Counted from the first letter of the stretch, positions 40,818-50,071 are shown. The stretch: DNA of 64,000 nucleotides from Ruminococcus sp. (GCA_017404665.1 JAFRBX010000079.1:29451-93450); one strand, 5' to 3'. Numbers and translations are program-made. Notes: generated by a model not told the origin, from the letters alone.

Positions 40818-40941
40818 CCAAAGGCAAATTGCACAGTGATATATTGTTGAATATGTACATATTTTATAAAGTAAAATTCCGCAAAAGAATCAAAAGCTCG
40901 TTATGATGCTTTTAAAGAATTATTGTGCAAAAGTTACAAAC

Positions 40942-41030
40942 TTGCAATTCTTGTTATTTTGTGGTTAAATAGGACACGAAATGAAGGGAGACCTGCGGGT
41001 ACTCCGGACATTTCATATCGGATCACCGAT
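40942..41030 (+). promoter_or_regulatory. promoter and structured leader of the wall hydrolase gene
   Basis: TTGCAA (40942-40947), 17 bases, TTAAAT (40965-40970) predict a start near 40977. The transcript then begins with a two-tier hairpin (GAAATG at 40978 pairs with CATTTC at 41009; inside it, GGAG pairs with CTCC). ATCGG-ATCA-CCGAT (41017-41030) follows. I compared it with what I know of the ydaO (c-di-AMP) riboswitch and found no match. Confidence 0.5.
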
Positions 41031-41057
41031 ACAATACTTATTAAAGGAGGCAGAATT

Positions 41058-41927
41058 ATGAGTAAGACAACACCCCATTTATTTCGCAGAATAGTGTTGA
41101 TCGGTCTGTGCGTTACCATTTTAATGACCGCGTATACTCTGATTCTCGCGCCGGGCGTAGGTGCTGCAGCAAGTGATGCCACTAAAACAGAAACAGAAAT
41201 CCAAAATGACGATAACAATAATATAGTGTCGACTGAAGATGCGCTTCTCACACAGAGAGCCATCGTGATTGACGAAGCGAAGAAAGAGGCTCAGGATATC
41301 GTGACTGAACAGCTGGCGATTCTGGAGGCTAAGGCCGCCACCGAGGCGCCTACGGAAGCTGCCGCTGCAAGCGCGGCGCAGACTCCGTCTGCCACAGCTT
41401 CTGCTTCCTCCGCTTCAGAAGAGTCCTCTGATTCTTCTTCCGACGATTCAGCCGACAGCAGCTACGCTTACGACGACGAGGATTACAGTGAAAGCAACGC
41501 TATCTCTGCATCCGGAACCGGTGACTATCTGTTAGACATCGACAATCCTGACTACAGCTATGTAGGCTACAGCGTATCTCTCAACGATGCAGACAGAGAT
41601 ATGACTGAGCGCATCCTGATGGGTGAAGCAGGCGGCGAGGGCTTTATCGGTATGGCACTGGTTGCCCAGTGTATCAGAGATACCTATGTCAACGGCAGCT
41701 ATAGCAGTATCGCTCAGCTCCTGACACAGAACGGTTACTACGGTTCCACTTCTATGGCAGGCTCCGAGACCGCGAAGGAAGTAGTCAACTACATCTTTGA
41801 TCAGGGCGGCTCCGCTGTGCAGCATGACATCCGTATCTTCTATGCGAGCAATATGTGCTCCAGTGCATGGCATGAGGCGCAGGAATTCGTTGTCCAGTAC
41901 AATTATGTCAGATTCTTCGATTTTTGA
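41058..41927 (+). CDS. secreted cell wall hydrolase, SleB-like domain
   Basis: A 289-residue exported protein. A signal peptide or anchor covers residues ~10-37 (IVLIGLCVTILMTAY core, cleavage possible at GAAAS). Then comes an Ala/Glu/Ser/Thr-rich, disordered linker (~40-165). The C-terminal ~115 residues resemble the hydrolase_2/SleB domain of spore cortex lytic transglycosylases: DMTERILMGEAGGEGFIGMALVAQ contains the conserved glutamate region (key words ERILMGEAGGE). AAAGGAGG is seven bases before ATG 41058. Function in germination or growth is open. Confidence 0.85.
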   Translation: MSKTTPHLFRRIVLIGLCVTILMTAYTLILAPGVGAAASDATKTETEIQNDDNNNIVSTEDALLTQRAIVIDEAKKEAQDIVTEQLAILEAKAATEAPTEAAAASAAQTPSATASASSASEESSDSSSDDSADSSYAYDDEDYSESNAISASGTGDYLLDIDNPDYSYVGYSVSLNDADRDMTERILMGEAGGEGFIGMALVAQCIRDTYVNGSYSSIAQLLTQNGYYGSTSMAGSETAKEVVNYIFDQGGSAVQHDIRIFYASNMCSSAWHEAQEFVVQYNYVRFFDF

Positions 41928-41960
41928 TAACGAATCGTCATAAGAACTAAAAAATGATGA

Positions 41961-42006
41961 AGAAATCAAGTGTTTTTCTCAGATTAACGCTTGATTTCTT
42001 TTTTTA
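41961..42006 (+). terminator. terminator after the wall hydrolase gene
   Basis: AGAAATCAAGTG pairs with CGCTTGATTTCT around a ~15-base loop and leads into TTTTTTT. Confidence 0.9.
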
Positions 42007-42019
42007 TTTGTGTTAAAAT
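41991..42019 (+). promoter_or_regulatory. promoter of rpsB, overlapping the terminator
   Basis: TTGATT (41991-41996, inside the terminator's 3' arm), 17 bases, TAAAAT (42014-42019). This overlap packs the end of one unit and the start of the next. Confidence 0.5.
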
Positions 42020-42067
42020 ATTTAGGCATTACGCACGCCGACGGTTTGACGGTTGGGTGTTTTGGTT

Positions 42068-42184
42068 GTGATGAGTGGCAAGAGGTTAGTGATTAGTTGT
42101 TTGGGTCGTTTCGCTCCGAATTCATAAATCGGGTGCGGGCAAAGCCCGCCTATAACTGATCACTGGTCACTAAACACTAATCAC
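42068..42184. repeat. heptamer arrays with GC-rich palindrome upstream of rpsB
   Basis: Left 7-mers (GTGATGA, GTGGCAA, GAGGTTA, GTGATTA; 42068-42095), a core with GGGTCGTTTCGCTCCG and GGGTGCGGGCAAAGCCCGCC, and right 7-mers (TGATCAC, TGGTCAC, TAAACAC, TAATCAC; 42157-42184). The left arm is partly complementary to the right arm, so the whole can fold as one long hairpin. The core is nearly identical to that at 36665-36712. It lies inside the rpsB 5' leader. Confidence 0.75.
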
Positions 42185-42246
42185 TAAAATTGTCCTGTCA
42201 AAATACAAGACCGCGGCGGAGGTTTTCAACCTAAGGAGGAAAAAAC

Positions 42247-42981
42247 ATGGCAGTAGTTTCTATGAAACAGCTTCTGGAGGCCGGCGTACACTTCGGCCAC
42301 CAGACGAGAAGATGGAACCCTAAGATGGCTCCCTACATCTTCACCGAGCGCAACGGCATTTATATCATTGATCTTCAGAAGACCGTTGTTAAGCTCGAAG
42401 AAGCGTACAACTTTGTCCGCGAGATTTCTATGGAAGGCAAGAGCGTGCTGTTTGTCGGCACCAAGAAACAGGCTATGGAGTCTGTCAAGGATGAAGCTAC
42501 CCGTGCGGGTGCTTATTATGTCAACGCAAGATGGCTCGGCGGCATGCTGACTAACTTCACTACCATTCGCCGCAGAATCGGCCGCTTAAAGCAGCTGCGC
42601 ACGATGGAAGAGGACGGCACGTTTGATCTGCTGCCCAAGAAGGAAGTTATCAAGCTCAACCTTGAGATCGAAAAGCTTGAGAAGTTCCTCGGCGGTATCA
42701 AGGATATGACTGAGATGCCCGGTGCGCTGTTTATCGTTGACCCCAGAAAAGAGATGATCGCCGTAGCTGAGGCGAAGAAGCTTGGTATCCCGATCGTTGC
42801 GATCGTCGACACCAACTGTGATCCCGATGATGTAGACTATATTATCCCCGGCAATGACGACGCGATCCGTGCTGTTAAGCTGATCTCCGGGGCGATGGCG
42901 AACGCGATCATCGAAGGTAAGGAAGGTCGAATGGGCGCTGCGGCTGCTGAGCCCGAGGCTGACGATATCGTAGAAGAGTAA
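42247..42981 (+). CDS. rpsB: 30S ribosomal protein S2
   Basis: A 244-residue small-subunit protein. [28 protein letters not shown] (key words [15 protein letters not shown]) and WLGGMLTNF are diagnostic, with [18 protein letters not shown] near the end. AAGGAGG precedes the ATG. It is followed, as in most bacteria, by tsf; a heptamer array lies between them. It is preceded by a ~230-base leader with a long hairpin. Confidence 0.98.
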   Translation: MAVVSMKQLLEAGVHFGHQTRRWNPKMAPYIFTERNGIYIIDLQKTVVKLEEAYNFVREISMEGKSVLFVGTKKQAMESVKDEATRAGAYYVNARWLGGMLTNFTTIRRRIGRLKQLRTMEEDGTFDLLPKKEVIKLNLEIEKLEKFLGGIKDMTEMPGALFIVDPRKEMIAVAEAKKLGIPIVAIVDTNCDPDDVDYIIPGNDDAIRAVKLISGAMANAIIEGKEGRMGAAAAEPEADDIVEE

Positions 42982-42998
42982 GATGCGGCTTTGCCGCA

Positions 42999-43033
42999 GT
43001 GAATAGTGAATAGTGAATAGTAAATAGTGAACG
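42999..43033. repeat. heptamer array between rpsB and tsf
   Basis: Five consecutive 7-mers: GTGAATA three times, GTAAATA and GTGAACG. The array follows a small hairpin (TGCGGCTTTGCCGCA). It is the reverse-complement type of the NNNNCAC arrays seen elsewhere in the window. Confidence 0.75.
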
Positions 43034-43121
43034 GAGGGCTTCGCCTTCATTTGTTCCTATATAATCTCTTCCTTTCACTATCATTTAATAATAAAATTGT
43101 TTATGGAAGGAATTGATTGAT

Positions 43122-44045
43122 ATGGCATTTACAGCTCAGGATGTAAAGGCGCTTCGCGAGAAGACCGGCTGCGGTATGATGGACTGCAAAAAGGCGCTCA
43201 CTGAGGCAAACGGCGACATGGAAGCCGCTATTGACGTTTTAAGAAAGCAGGGTTTGGCGAAGCAGGCAAAAAAGGCTGACCGCATCGCTGCCGAGGGTAT
43301 CGCGCTGGCAATCACCAATGAGACCAACACTGCCGGCGTCGTGATCGAGGTCAACGCCGAGACTGACTTTGTCGCGAAGAACGCTGATTTCCAAGCATTT
43401 GTCAACACCTGCGCACAGACTGTTATGACTGAGGCTCCCGCTGACGTAGAGGCGCTGCTTGCCTGCAAGGCTGTCGGTTCCGAGATGACCGTAGCTGAGC
43501 TGCTGCAGGAAAAGGTCCTGACCATCGGTGAGAATATTCAGATCCGCCGCTTTGTCAAGATTGACGGTGCTTGTGTCGCATATGTACACGCAGGCGGCAA
43601 GATCGGCGTTCTGGTCAACTTCGACACCGATCTGGATCCTGCAAGCCCCGAGTTCATTGCTTACGGCAAGGATGTCGCGATGCAGATCGCCGCTTTGAAC
43701 ACCCTTTACCTCGATGAGGCTGACGTACCCGCTGAGGTCATTGAGCATGAGAAGAGCATCATGGTCGAGCAGATGAAGAACGATCCCAAGATGGCTAATA
43801 AGCCCGAGCAGGTTCTGCAGAACATTGTCAAGGGCAAGATGGGTAAGTACTTCAAAGAAAACTGCCTTGTTGATCAGGAGTTTGTCAAGGACAACACCCT
43901 GACCGTCGGCAAGTACACCGAGGCTACTGCAAAGAAGCTCGGCGGTTCCATCACGATCAAGAAGTTCGTTCGCTATGAAAAGGGCGAAGGCATCGAGAAG
44001 CGTCAGGATGATTTCGCCGCTGAAGTAGCAAGCATGGTACAGTAA
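43122..44045 (+). CDS. tsf: elongation factor Ts
   Basis: The nucleotide exchange factor for EF-Tu; 307 residues. The N-terminal UBA-like domain contains VKALREKTGCGMMDCKKALTE (key words REKTGCGMMDCKKAL), followed by the core VEVNAETDFVAKN. ATG 43122 gives the canonical MAFTAQDVK start; a TTG at 43113 is in frame but less likely. The ribosome-binding site GGAAGG is about 11 bases away, a little far. A good terminator follows. Confidence 0.97.
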   Translation: MAFTAQDVKALREKTGCGMMDCKKALTEANGDMEAAIDVLRKQGLAKQAKKADRIAAEGIALAITNETNTAGVVIEVNAETDFVAKNADFQAFVNTCAQTVMTEAPADVEALLACKAVGSEMTVAELLQEKVLTIGENIQIRRFVKIDGACVAYVHAGGKIGVLVNFDTDLDPASPEFIAYGKDVAMQIAALNTLYLDEADVPAEVIEHEKSIMVEQMKNDPKMANKPEQVLQNIVKGKMGKYFKENCLVDQEFVKDNTLTVGKYTEATAKKLGGSITIKKFVRYEKGEGIEKRQDDFAAEVASMVQ

Positions 44046-44061
44046 TTTCATATAATCTAAG

Positions 44062-44090
44062 AGCTGTCGCAGTAATGCGGCAGCTTTTTC
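44062..44090 (+). terminator. terminator after tsf
   Basis: AGCTGTCGCA and TGCGGCAGCT (one G-U) with a GTAA loop, then TTTTTC. Confidence 0.9.
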
Positions 44091-44139
44091 GATTTCATGA
44101 TGTCTAAAGATAAAGTCTGTTTTTCTCATCAATATTCAA

Positions 44140-44168
44140 TTGACATATATGTTCGATTTATGTATAAT
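44140..44168 (+). promoter_or_regulatory. consensus sigma-A promoter of recG
   Basis: TTGACA, 17 bases, TATAAT: a full match to consensus in both hexamers and spacing. It is about 80 bases upstream of the recG start. Confidence 0.85.
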
Positions 44169-44249
44169 AGACTTAATGAATCAGCGTTTACGTTAAGCTC
44201 GTTATTTATTGTTTTGATACGTCTACTTGACGCGGATAGGAGAGTAATC

Positions 44250-46292
44250 ATGTCACTGTATGAGGTCCCGATCACTAAACTCAGTGGAATTGGTGAGAAG
44301 CGAGCTGCTTTATTTGCTAAGTTAGGGATCCGTTCTGTCGGCGATATGATCACCTATTATCCGCGCTCTTACAGTGACTGGTCGAATATTACCAATATCG
44401 CCGATATACAGCCTGAAACGACCTGTGTTGTGAAAGCCCGCGTTATGACTCCTGTCAACAGCATCCGTATTTCAGGCGGACGCATAATGTCCAAGCTGAG
44501 CGTCGCTGACGACAGCGGTTACCTCAACCTCGTTTTTTTCAATAACAAATACATCTCATCAATGCTGCGCTTCGGAGAGACATATGTGTTTATGGGTAAG
44601 GTCACCCGTGATCGCTACGGATTTCAGATGACTTCTCCTGAATTCAACAAATTGAACGATCAAACTGAGATCACGCCTGTTTACCACTTGACCGCCGGTC
44701 TGAACAATCACATGATGATACGCGCTGCGAAAGAAGCGCTCTCCATGCTGCCCGAGTTAATACGTGACCCGCTGCCATATGATATCCAAAAACACTATGA
44801 TCTTTGCCCGTTGTCTTACGCACTGCATCATATCCATTTTCCGTCAGATAACCTGTCGATGGAAAAAGCACGCCGACGGCTGGTCTTTGAGGAATTGCTG
44901 ACGCTGAACCTCGGAATGCGGCTGATGAAGTCACAGTCAAAGGAGCAGACTGCCATCCGTATGCCGGAGGATTTTACGAAATCGTTTATCAAAAATTTAC
45001 CCTTTGAGCTGACAGGTGCCCAGCAGCGCGCTGTGACCGACTGTGTCAATGATATGCGGCACAAGATTAACCCGATGAATCGATTAATTCAAGGTGACGT
45101 CGGCTCCGGTAAGACCGCCGTATGCGCCGCTGTGTGCTGGCAAACTGTCAAAAGCGGCTATCAAGCTGCCTTTATGGCGCCTACCGAAATACTTGCGCAG
45201 CAGCATTACGAGACTTTTTTGAAAATGTTCGAGGGTACCGGCATTCGGATCGACTTGCTGATCGGATCAATGACAGTTTCAGAAAAAAGAAAAATTCGCG
45301 CTCGGGTCGAAACCGGAGAAAGCGATATCGTGATCGGGACACATGCACTTGTGTCAGAAAGCACAGTGTTTGCGCGGCTGGGCTGTGCCATCACCGACGA
45401 ACAACACCGCTTCGGCGTCGCGCAGCGTGCGCGCCTTGCCTCCAAGGGTGAGCATCCGCATGTGCTTGTCCTGTCCGCAACGCCCATTCCACGCACGCTG
45501 GGGCTCATCATCTACGGCGATCTGGATATCACTATCATTGACGAGCTGCCTCCGGGCCGTACTGAGGTGGATACTTTTTTAATCGGCTCCGACAAACGAG
45601 ATCGCGCCTTGGGATTTCTCAAAAAACAAGTCGATGAAGGCAGACAGTGTTATATCGTCTGCCCGCTGGTCGAAGAAAGTGAAGGCGTCGACGAGCTGCA
45701 AAACGCTAACGATTATGCCGCCGATCTAATGCTGGGACCTTTCCGAGACATTTCCGTCGGTATCCTGCACGGAAAAATGAAAACGAAGGATAAGGAGCGA
45801 GTGATGGCTCGCTTTGCCGCGAATGAGATTTCTGTCCTCGTTTCTACGACGGTGGTCGAGGTAGGCGTCGACGTCAGAAACGCAACCGTCATGATGATCG
45901 AAAACGCCGAGCGGTTTGGTCTGTCTACGCTCCATCAGTTGCGCGGACGCGTCGGCAGGGGAGAGCATAAGAGCTACTGTATCCTTGTGTCCGATAACAG
46001 CGGCGAAAACACAGAGCAGCGACTTGGCGTGATGTGCCGTACCAATAACGGCTTTGAGATCGCTGATATGGATCTGAAGCTCCGTGGTCCCGGCGACTTT
46101 TTCGGCAGCCGTCAGCACGGTCTGCCTCAGTTGGCGATTGCCGACTTTTCAGATACCGAGACCTTAGCGCAAAGTCAGGATGCGGCGGAACTTATCTTAC
46201 AGATTTCTCCCGATCTCAGTAATGAAGCCCTGCGTCCGCTTAAAGCTAAGATACGTCGGCTGTTTGAAACGACAGAAAACACGATGAACTAG
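44250..46292 (+). CDS. recG: ATP-dependent DNA helicase RecG
   Basis: Remodels stalled replication forks and Holliday junctions. The 680-residue protein has the N-terminal wedge (OB) domain (residues ~1-200), Walker A GDVGSGKTA, the helicase motif DEQHRFG, SATPIPRTL, and C-terminal motifs VSTTVVEVGVDVRNA and LHQLRGRVGRG. ATG 44250 follows ATAGGAGAG; the frame opens 51 codons upstream but that part contains the promoter, so it is not coding. Downstream lies an inverted-repeat element. Confidence 0.97.
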   Translation: MSLYEVPITKLSGIGEKRAALFAKLGIRSVGDMITYYPRSYSDWSNITNIADIQPETTCVVKARVMTPVNSIRISGGRIMSKLSVADDSGYLNLVFFNNKYISSMLRFGETYVFMGKVTRDRYGFQMTSPEFNKLNDQTEITPVYHLTAGLNNHMMIRAAKEALSMLPELIRDPLPYDIQKHYDLCPLSYALHHIHFPSDNLSMEKARRRLVFEELLTLNLGMRLMKSQSKEQTAIRMPEDFTKSFIKNLPFELTGAQQRAVTDCVNDMRHKINPMNRLIQGDVGSGKTAVCAAVCWQTVKSGYQAAFMAPTEILAQQHYETFLKMFEGTGIRIDLLIGSMTVSEKRKIRARVETGESDIVIGTHALVSESTVFARLGCAITDEQHRFGVAQRARLASKGEHPHVLVLSATPIPRTLGLIIYGDLDITIIDELPPGRTEVDTFLIGSDKRDRALGFLKKQVDEGRQCYIVCPLVEESEGVDELQNANDYAADLMLGPFRDISVGILHGKMKTKDKERVMARFAANEISVLVSTTVVEVGVDVRNATVMMIENAERFGLSTLHQLRGRVGRGEHKSYCILVSDNSGENTEQRLGVMCRTNNGFEIADMDLKLRGPGDFFGSRQHGLPQLAIADFSDTETLAQSQDAAELILQISPDLSNEALRPLKAKIRRLFETTENTMN

Positions 46293-46339
46293 TAATACAG
46301 TGAAACACTACCGTGCTTTGATTGTTATAAAAATGAAGC

Positions 46340-46537
46340 GGGCTGTGAAAAAACGTAGTCATTGCGAGGGCAAAGCCTCCCTTAGGAAAGGGAGGTAGCT
46401 CCGGACACGCGCGTCCGGAGCCGGAGGGTTCCCGTGGCAATCCCACAAAAGGTAGATATAACCTATGGAGATTGCCACGTTGCTGAACACGCGTGTTCGC
46501 TCCTCGCAATGACATTTCTGTGTTTTTTCACAGTCCC
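46340..46537. repeat. inverted-repeat (MITE-like) element, copy 1, carrying an insert
   Basis: A 198-bp element in the gap between convergent recG and the phosphoesterase gene. Its ends are inverted repeats: GGGCTGTGAAAAAACG...GTCATTGCGAGG at the left, and CCTCGCAATGAC...GTTTTTTCACAGTCCC at the right. The middle (GGCAATCCCACAAAAGGTAG, CTATGGAGATTGCCACG) matches copy 2 at 60817-60960 in reverse orientation. About 60 extra bases (46371-46432) with their own hairpins (TCCGGACACGCGCGTCCGGA) are absent from copy 2. No ORF and no transposase is present. Confidence 0.8.
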
Positions 46538-46600
46538 TTAATTATTAAAGTCTATTAATCATTAATAAGTATGTGCAACGCACTTTTCACTGGTTTTTCT

Positions 46601-47248
46601 TCATTCAAATCGATGTACTTCCTCAAATACACAGATCAGCTTGTCGCTGATGGCGCTGTCACGATGCAGGCTGCCGAAATACCATTTCTTCCACCGGGTA
46701 TTATGCATCACCGTGTCTAGAAATATGTTCAGATCGTTGATTTCGGCACTTCTGTCGATCATACGCTTGACGGAGGCTGGAGCCTCATGGGTGACGATCA
46801 GGTCGACCCGCCGCCGCTGTTCTTCAAGATTAACGACAGCGTATTCCAGCTCTTCATCTGTAGGCATGGAAGGGGTGCGATTTGTTTCGTCTGCTTCGGG
46901 AAGAAGACCGCCTCCGAGCGCAAAAATCGTCTTACCCTCAATGGAATAGAGCTCTCCCCGGTTCAGACAATAGATATTATCGGCAATCTTCCGCGCCGTT
47001 CCTTCGTGATAGTTGACTTCATCATACTTTTTCAGTCGCTCGAAGTTCTCATGAGTTCCTTCAACGAATAGAATGTCAAATTTCTTTTTGCTGAGCTTTT
47101 TCAGATTTTTGACCTCATCCTTAGAATCATCCCAGATAAAGCCGAAATCTCCTGTTATGATCAGCGTATCGCCTTTTTTCAGATGGTCAAGACGCCTTTC
47201 ACTGAAAATTTCTATATCTCCGTGCGTGTCTCCTGTGATGTATATCAA
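46601..47248 (-). CDS. calcineurin-like metallophosphoesterase
   Basis: A 215-residue protein with the dinuclear-metal motifs in order: GDTHGD (residues 6-11), GDFGFIWDD (~34), GTHENF (~63; H in place of N-H pair), and THEAPAS (~152) near the end. There is no final GHxH that is typical of full members, only a degenerate GSLHRDS (~193). It is cytoplasmic, with no signal peptide. Substrate unknown; relatives hydrolyse phosphodiesters or phosphomonoesters. AGGAGGAAC lies upstream on the minus strand (near 47255). Confidence 0.85.
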   Translation of the reverse strand: MIYITGDTHGDIEIFSERRLDHLKKGDTLIITGDFGFIWDDSKDEVKNLKKLSKKKFDILFVEGTHENFERLKKYDEVNYHEGTARKIADNIYCLNRGELYSIEGKTIFALGGGLLPEADETNRTPSMPTDEELEYAVVNLEEQRRRVDLIVTHEAPASVKRMIDRSAEINDLNIFLDTVMHNTRWKKWYFGSLHRDSAISDKLICVFEEVHRFE

Positions 47249-47383
47249 ATTGTTCCTCCAAAAAACTTGTATTTTTATGAACTTTGTGATTGATATCAGT
47301 CGGCAAATAGTGTAAAATAAATATGTATATAAGTAAATTATGATTCTTCTTTAACATTATAACATACCCTAAAAGGAAATACT

Positions 47384-48733
47384 ATGAATAAAAGATTAAA
47401 ACTTTTGTTGTCATGTGTCTTGATTTTTGCAATATTTGTCAGCAGCTTTGTTCTTCCCGCGTCATCCTTTGAAACCGACGTGAAGACTTCGACCGCTGAT
47501 ATGCTTCTTGTCAATATTGATACCGATACTGTCGTATTTTCTCAAAAGCCCGATAACATGTGGTATGCCGGTTTTTTGTCGGAGCTGGTGACTTTCCTGG
47601 TTGCGTATGAAATGATCGACGATCCCGTTCAGATAACCTATAAGGTAGAGAGCTCTTTTCCCTCGTCGCTCCCGCAATCTGACGGTTCACTGAATCCGTA
47701 TATCGGCAAGGAATTGACCGCCAAAGATCTGATGGCAATCATGCTGCTCACATCCGGAAGCGACGCCGCTTATGCATTGGCTGACTTGGCAAGCAGCGGT
47801 GACAGAACGGCTTTTGTACAGGAAATGAACGATAAGGTATCGGCTTTGGGGTGTAAAAACACCGGTTTTGTCAGCCCCGGCTATAACGGTACCAGCGACC
47901 AGTACACTACCTGCCGAGACCTGTACACTATTTATATGGAAGTTTTGAATAATGAGTATTATCGTGAGTTTATGGACGCCGAACCGTTAAGCTATATTCC
48001 TCCGAGCCTTTATAATGAGGACGATAAGAGTGCGAACGACGCTTTTACGGTATACTCTGAAGCATCTATTCTGAATGAAAACAGCCCGTATTATTTCCGT
48101 TACGCCAATGACGCGAAATATTCTCATACCGACTCGACATTTGCCGGTCTGGTTGTGACAACTACCTACCGCGGCAAGAGCTACTTTTTTGCCGGTCTGC
48201 TCGGAAAAAATGAAAGTGAAGAAAATGTCAATTCGGATGCTAAAAAGCTGACGACATGGGCGTATCTGAATCTTTCTGACCGCAAGGTTGTCAACTCGGA
48301 CGAAGCGCTGTCGCAAATCAAAATAAAAACTGATTGGGGCGATTATTCTGTCGATCTTCATCCGTTTAACTCTGCGTTCAAAACCATGCCCAACGACTAT
48401 GATGAAGATATGCTTTCCTATGAGTATGATATTCCCGAATTTGTACAGACGCCGATTGTGATGGGGCAATCCGCGGGTAAAATGAAGTTAAGCTACGATG
48501 GCAATGAGATCGACGATATTAATTTGATCGTCAACTCCGACGAGGGGATCGATATGCTGCCGGACGTTGGACGCTTCTCTACGTATGTTTACAAGCAACT
48601 GATGCGTTTTGAAGTGAACCTTGATGATGAAGCCGATGATAAGAATCATGTCGATGATAATGAAAGCAAGACAGCTGCAGCTGAGAAAACATCTGAGGCG
48701 GAAGTGTCACAGACAAAGGCTACGGAGGGGTGA
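47384..48733 (+). CDS. D-alanyl-D-alanine carboxypeptidase (S11)-like protein lacking catalytic residues
   Basis: A 449-residue exported protein with a signal peptide (residues ~1-28). Residues ~36-280 have the S11/PBP5-type layout: ADMLLVNIDTDTVVFSQ, then SGSDAAYALADLA, MNDKVSALGCKNTGFVSPGY and an ARD-like CRDLYTIYM. The catalytic SxxK box (normally PASxTK) reads AGFLSE at 62-67, giving F64 and E67. The SxN box is S124-G-S126, and the KTG position reads HTDST. A degenerate C-terminal domain and a Ser/Glu-rich tail follow, without the usual C-terminal membrane anchor. Probably a non-catalytic, D-Ala-D-Ala-binding or regulatory protein. Confidence 0.8.
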   Translation: MNKRLKLLLSCVLIFAIFVSSFVLPASSFETDVKTSTADMLLVNIDTDTVVFSQKPDNMWYAGFLSELVTFLVAYEMIDDPVQITYKVESSFPSSLPQSDGSLNPYIGKELTAKDLMAIMLLTSGSDAAYALADLASSGDRTAFVQEMNDKVSALGCKNTGFVSPGYNGTSDQYTTCRDLYTIYMEVLNNEYYREFMDAEPLSYIPPSLYNEDDKSANDAFTVYSEASILNENSPYYFRYANDAKYSHTDSTFAGLVVTTTYRGKSYFFAGLLGKNESEENVNSDAKKLTTWAYLNLSDRKVVNSDEALSQIKIKTDWGDYSVDLHPFNSAFKTMPNDYDEDMLSYEYDIPEFVQTPIVMGQSAGKMKLSYDGNEIDDINLIVNSDEGIDMLPDVGRFSTYVYKQLMRFEVNLDDEADDKNHVDDNESKTAAAEKTSEAEVSQTKATEG

Positions 48734-48737
48734 TACA

Positions 48738-50066
48738 ATGAACAAATTCCTTCGATGTGTCATTTTCATTCTTTCACTCGTGCTGATAACAATGTTTGTT
48801 TGCGCCGTTCCCGCTTCTGCACTCACCTTCGACTGTGAGGTGGAACAGTATTCCGATACACTGTTGATGGTCAATCTGGATACGGGAATGGAGGTCTTTG
48901 CAAAAGAAGCGGATACCAAGCGTTATCCCGCTGCTTTGACTAAGGTGATGACTTATATTATCGCCGCCGAATACTTTGATGACTTTGATACCGAGATTCC
49001 CATCAAACAATCCTGTATTGAGAATGTCGTCAGCCAGGGTATGTCATGCTCAGGTGTCGACTGGTATACTGGTGAGACACTGACGGTGGAAAATTTGCTG
49101 TACGCGATGATGCTGCCCACCGGTCATGACGCGGCAATGGTCTTTGCCGATTATATCGGCGAAGGAAATATTCAGACGTTTGTGGATATGATGAATGTGA
49201 AGGCTGCCGAGTTAGGATGTGAAAATACACACTTTACCAATCCCTTCGGTACGCATGACGACAACCACTATACCACTGCGCGCGATCTGTACAAGATCAC
49301 AAAATACGCAATGGGTCTGCCGCTGTTTTCTAAAATCTGCGCTACTTCTACTTATTACGCGAGGGAAGATGACGATGTTCCCTTCATAACCACCAACTGG
49401 ATGATCGACCCCGGCAGAGGCGGAGAGTATTATTATGTCTACGCGACCGGCGTCAAAAACGGTACGACTCAGCAGGCAGGACGATGTCTGATTGCAAACG
49501 CTGTCTATGACGGCTACGCCTACATGTGCATTTGTCTGCACGCTCCCTATGATGATAACAAGGATGAAAATGAGCAGTACTGTATGATTGAGGCGGCTAA
49601 TATGTTCCGATGGGCATTTTTAAATCTGTCCTTTGTCACTCCCGTGACTAAGGATACGCCGATTTGTGAGCAAAAAGTAGATCACGCGTGGGATACCGAA
49701 AGCATTTTGCTGGTGCCCGAATCAGATTTTAACGTGATCCTGCCGGATGGTTATTCTCAGGGAGACGTGCGCATCGTTCCCGACAGTACCGACGCAGTCA
49801 GCGCGCCGATTAATAAGGGCGATATCGTAACGACCGCGACCGTCTATTATAAGGATGAACCGTTCACACAGATCAATCTTGTCGCGAACGAAAGCGTAGG
49901 CGTGAGTCCGATCCTTTATACTACCGATACGATCCGAGGAATCCTGACTTCTCCTTGGTTTTTGATATCAGTCGGTCTGGTCGTTGTTCTGTTCATCATT
50001 TACGTTTCTGTTTCGTCCTCCTACGCGAAAAAGCGCAGACAGGAACGGCAAAAGAAAAAACGTTAA
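48738..50066 (+). CDS. second S11 D,D-carboxypeptidase-like protein with altered active site
   Basis: A 442-residue paralog of the preceding protein, four bases downstream, with a signal peptide (~1-28; AVPASA before the cleavage site) and a C-terminal transmembrane helix (~400-425) with a basic tail. The S11 fold markers MNVKAAELGCENTHFTNPFG and TTARDLYKITKYA are strong. The active-site box reads PAALTK (64-69), so the serine is A66 while K69 is kept; SxN reads T128-G-H130 and KTG reads K240-N-G242. ATG 48738 follows GGAGGGG. Likely a pseudoenzyme; retained lysine leaves some doubt. Confidence 0.82.
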   Translation: MNKFLRCVIFILSLVLITMFVCAVPASALTFDCEVEQYSDTLLMVNLDTGMEVFAKEADTKRYPAALTKVMTYIIAAEYFDDFDTEIPIKQSCIENVVSQGMSCSGVDWYTGETLTVENLLYAMMLPTGHDAAMVFADYIGEGNIQTFVDMMNVKAAELGCENTHFTNPFGTHDDNHYTTARDLYKITKYAMGLPLFSKICATSTYYAREDDDVPFITTNWMIDPGRGGEYYYVYATGVKNGTTQQAGRCLIANAVYDGYAYMCICLHAPYDDNKDENEQYCMIEAANMFRWAFLNLSFVTPVTKDTPICEQKVDHAWDTESILLVPESDFNVILPDGYSQGDVRIVPDSTDAVSAPINKGDIVTTATVYYKDEPFTQINLVANESVGVSPILYTTDTIRGILTSPWFLISVGLVVVLFIIYVSVSSSYAKKRRQERQKKKR

Positions 50067-50071
50067 TAATT

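Noticed and set aside
40818-41057. c-di-AMP (ydaO) or c-di-GMP riboswitch upstream of the wall hydrolase
   Set aside because: Wall hydrolases are often under ydaO control, but the conserved core words are absent.
42999-43033. CRISPR or VNTR coding repeat
   Set aside because: Only 7-bp units, non-coding and between rpsB and tsf; recorded as a heptamer array instead.
46340-46537. CRISPR array
   Set aside because: The repeats are inverted and palindromic, not regularly spaced direct repeats; no cas gene is in the window.
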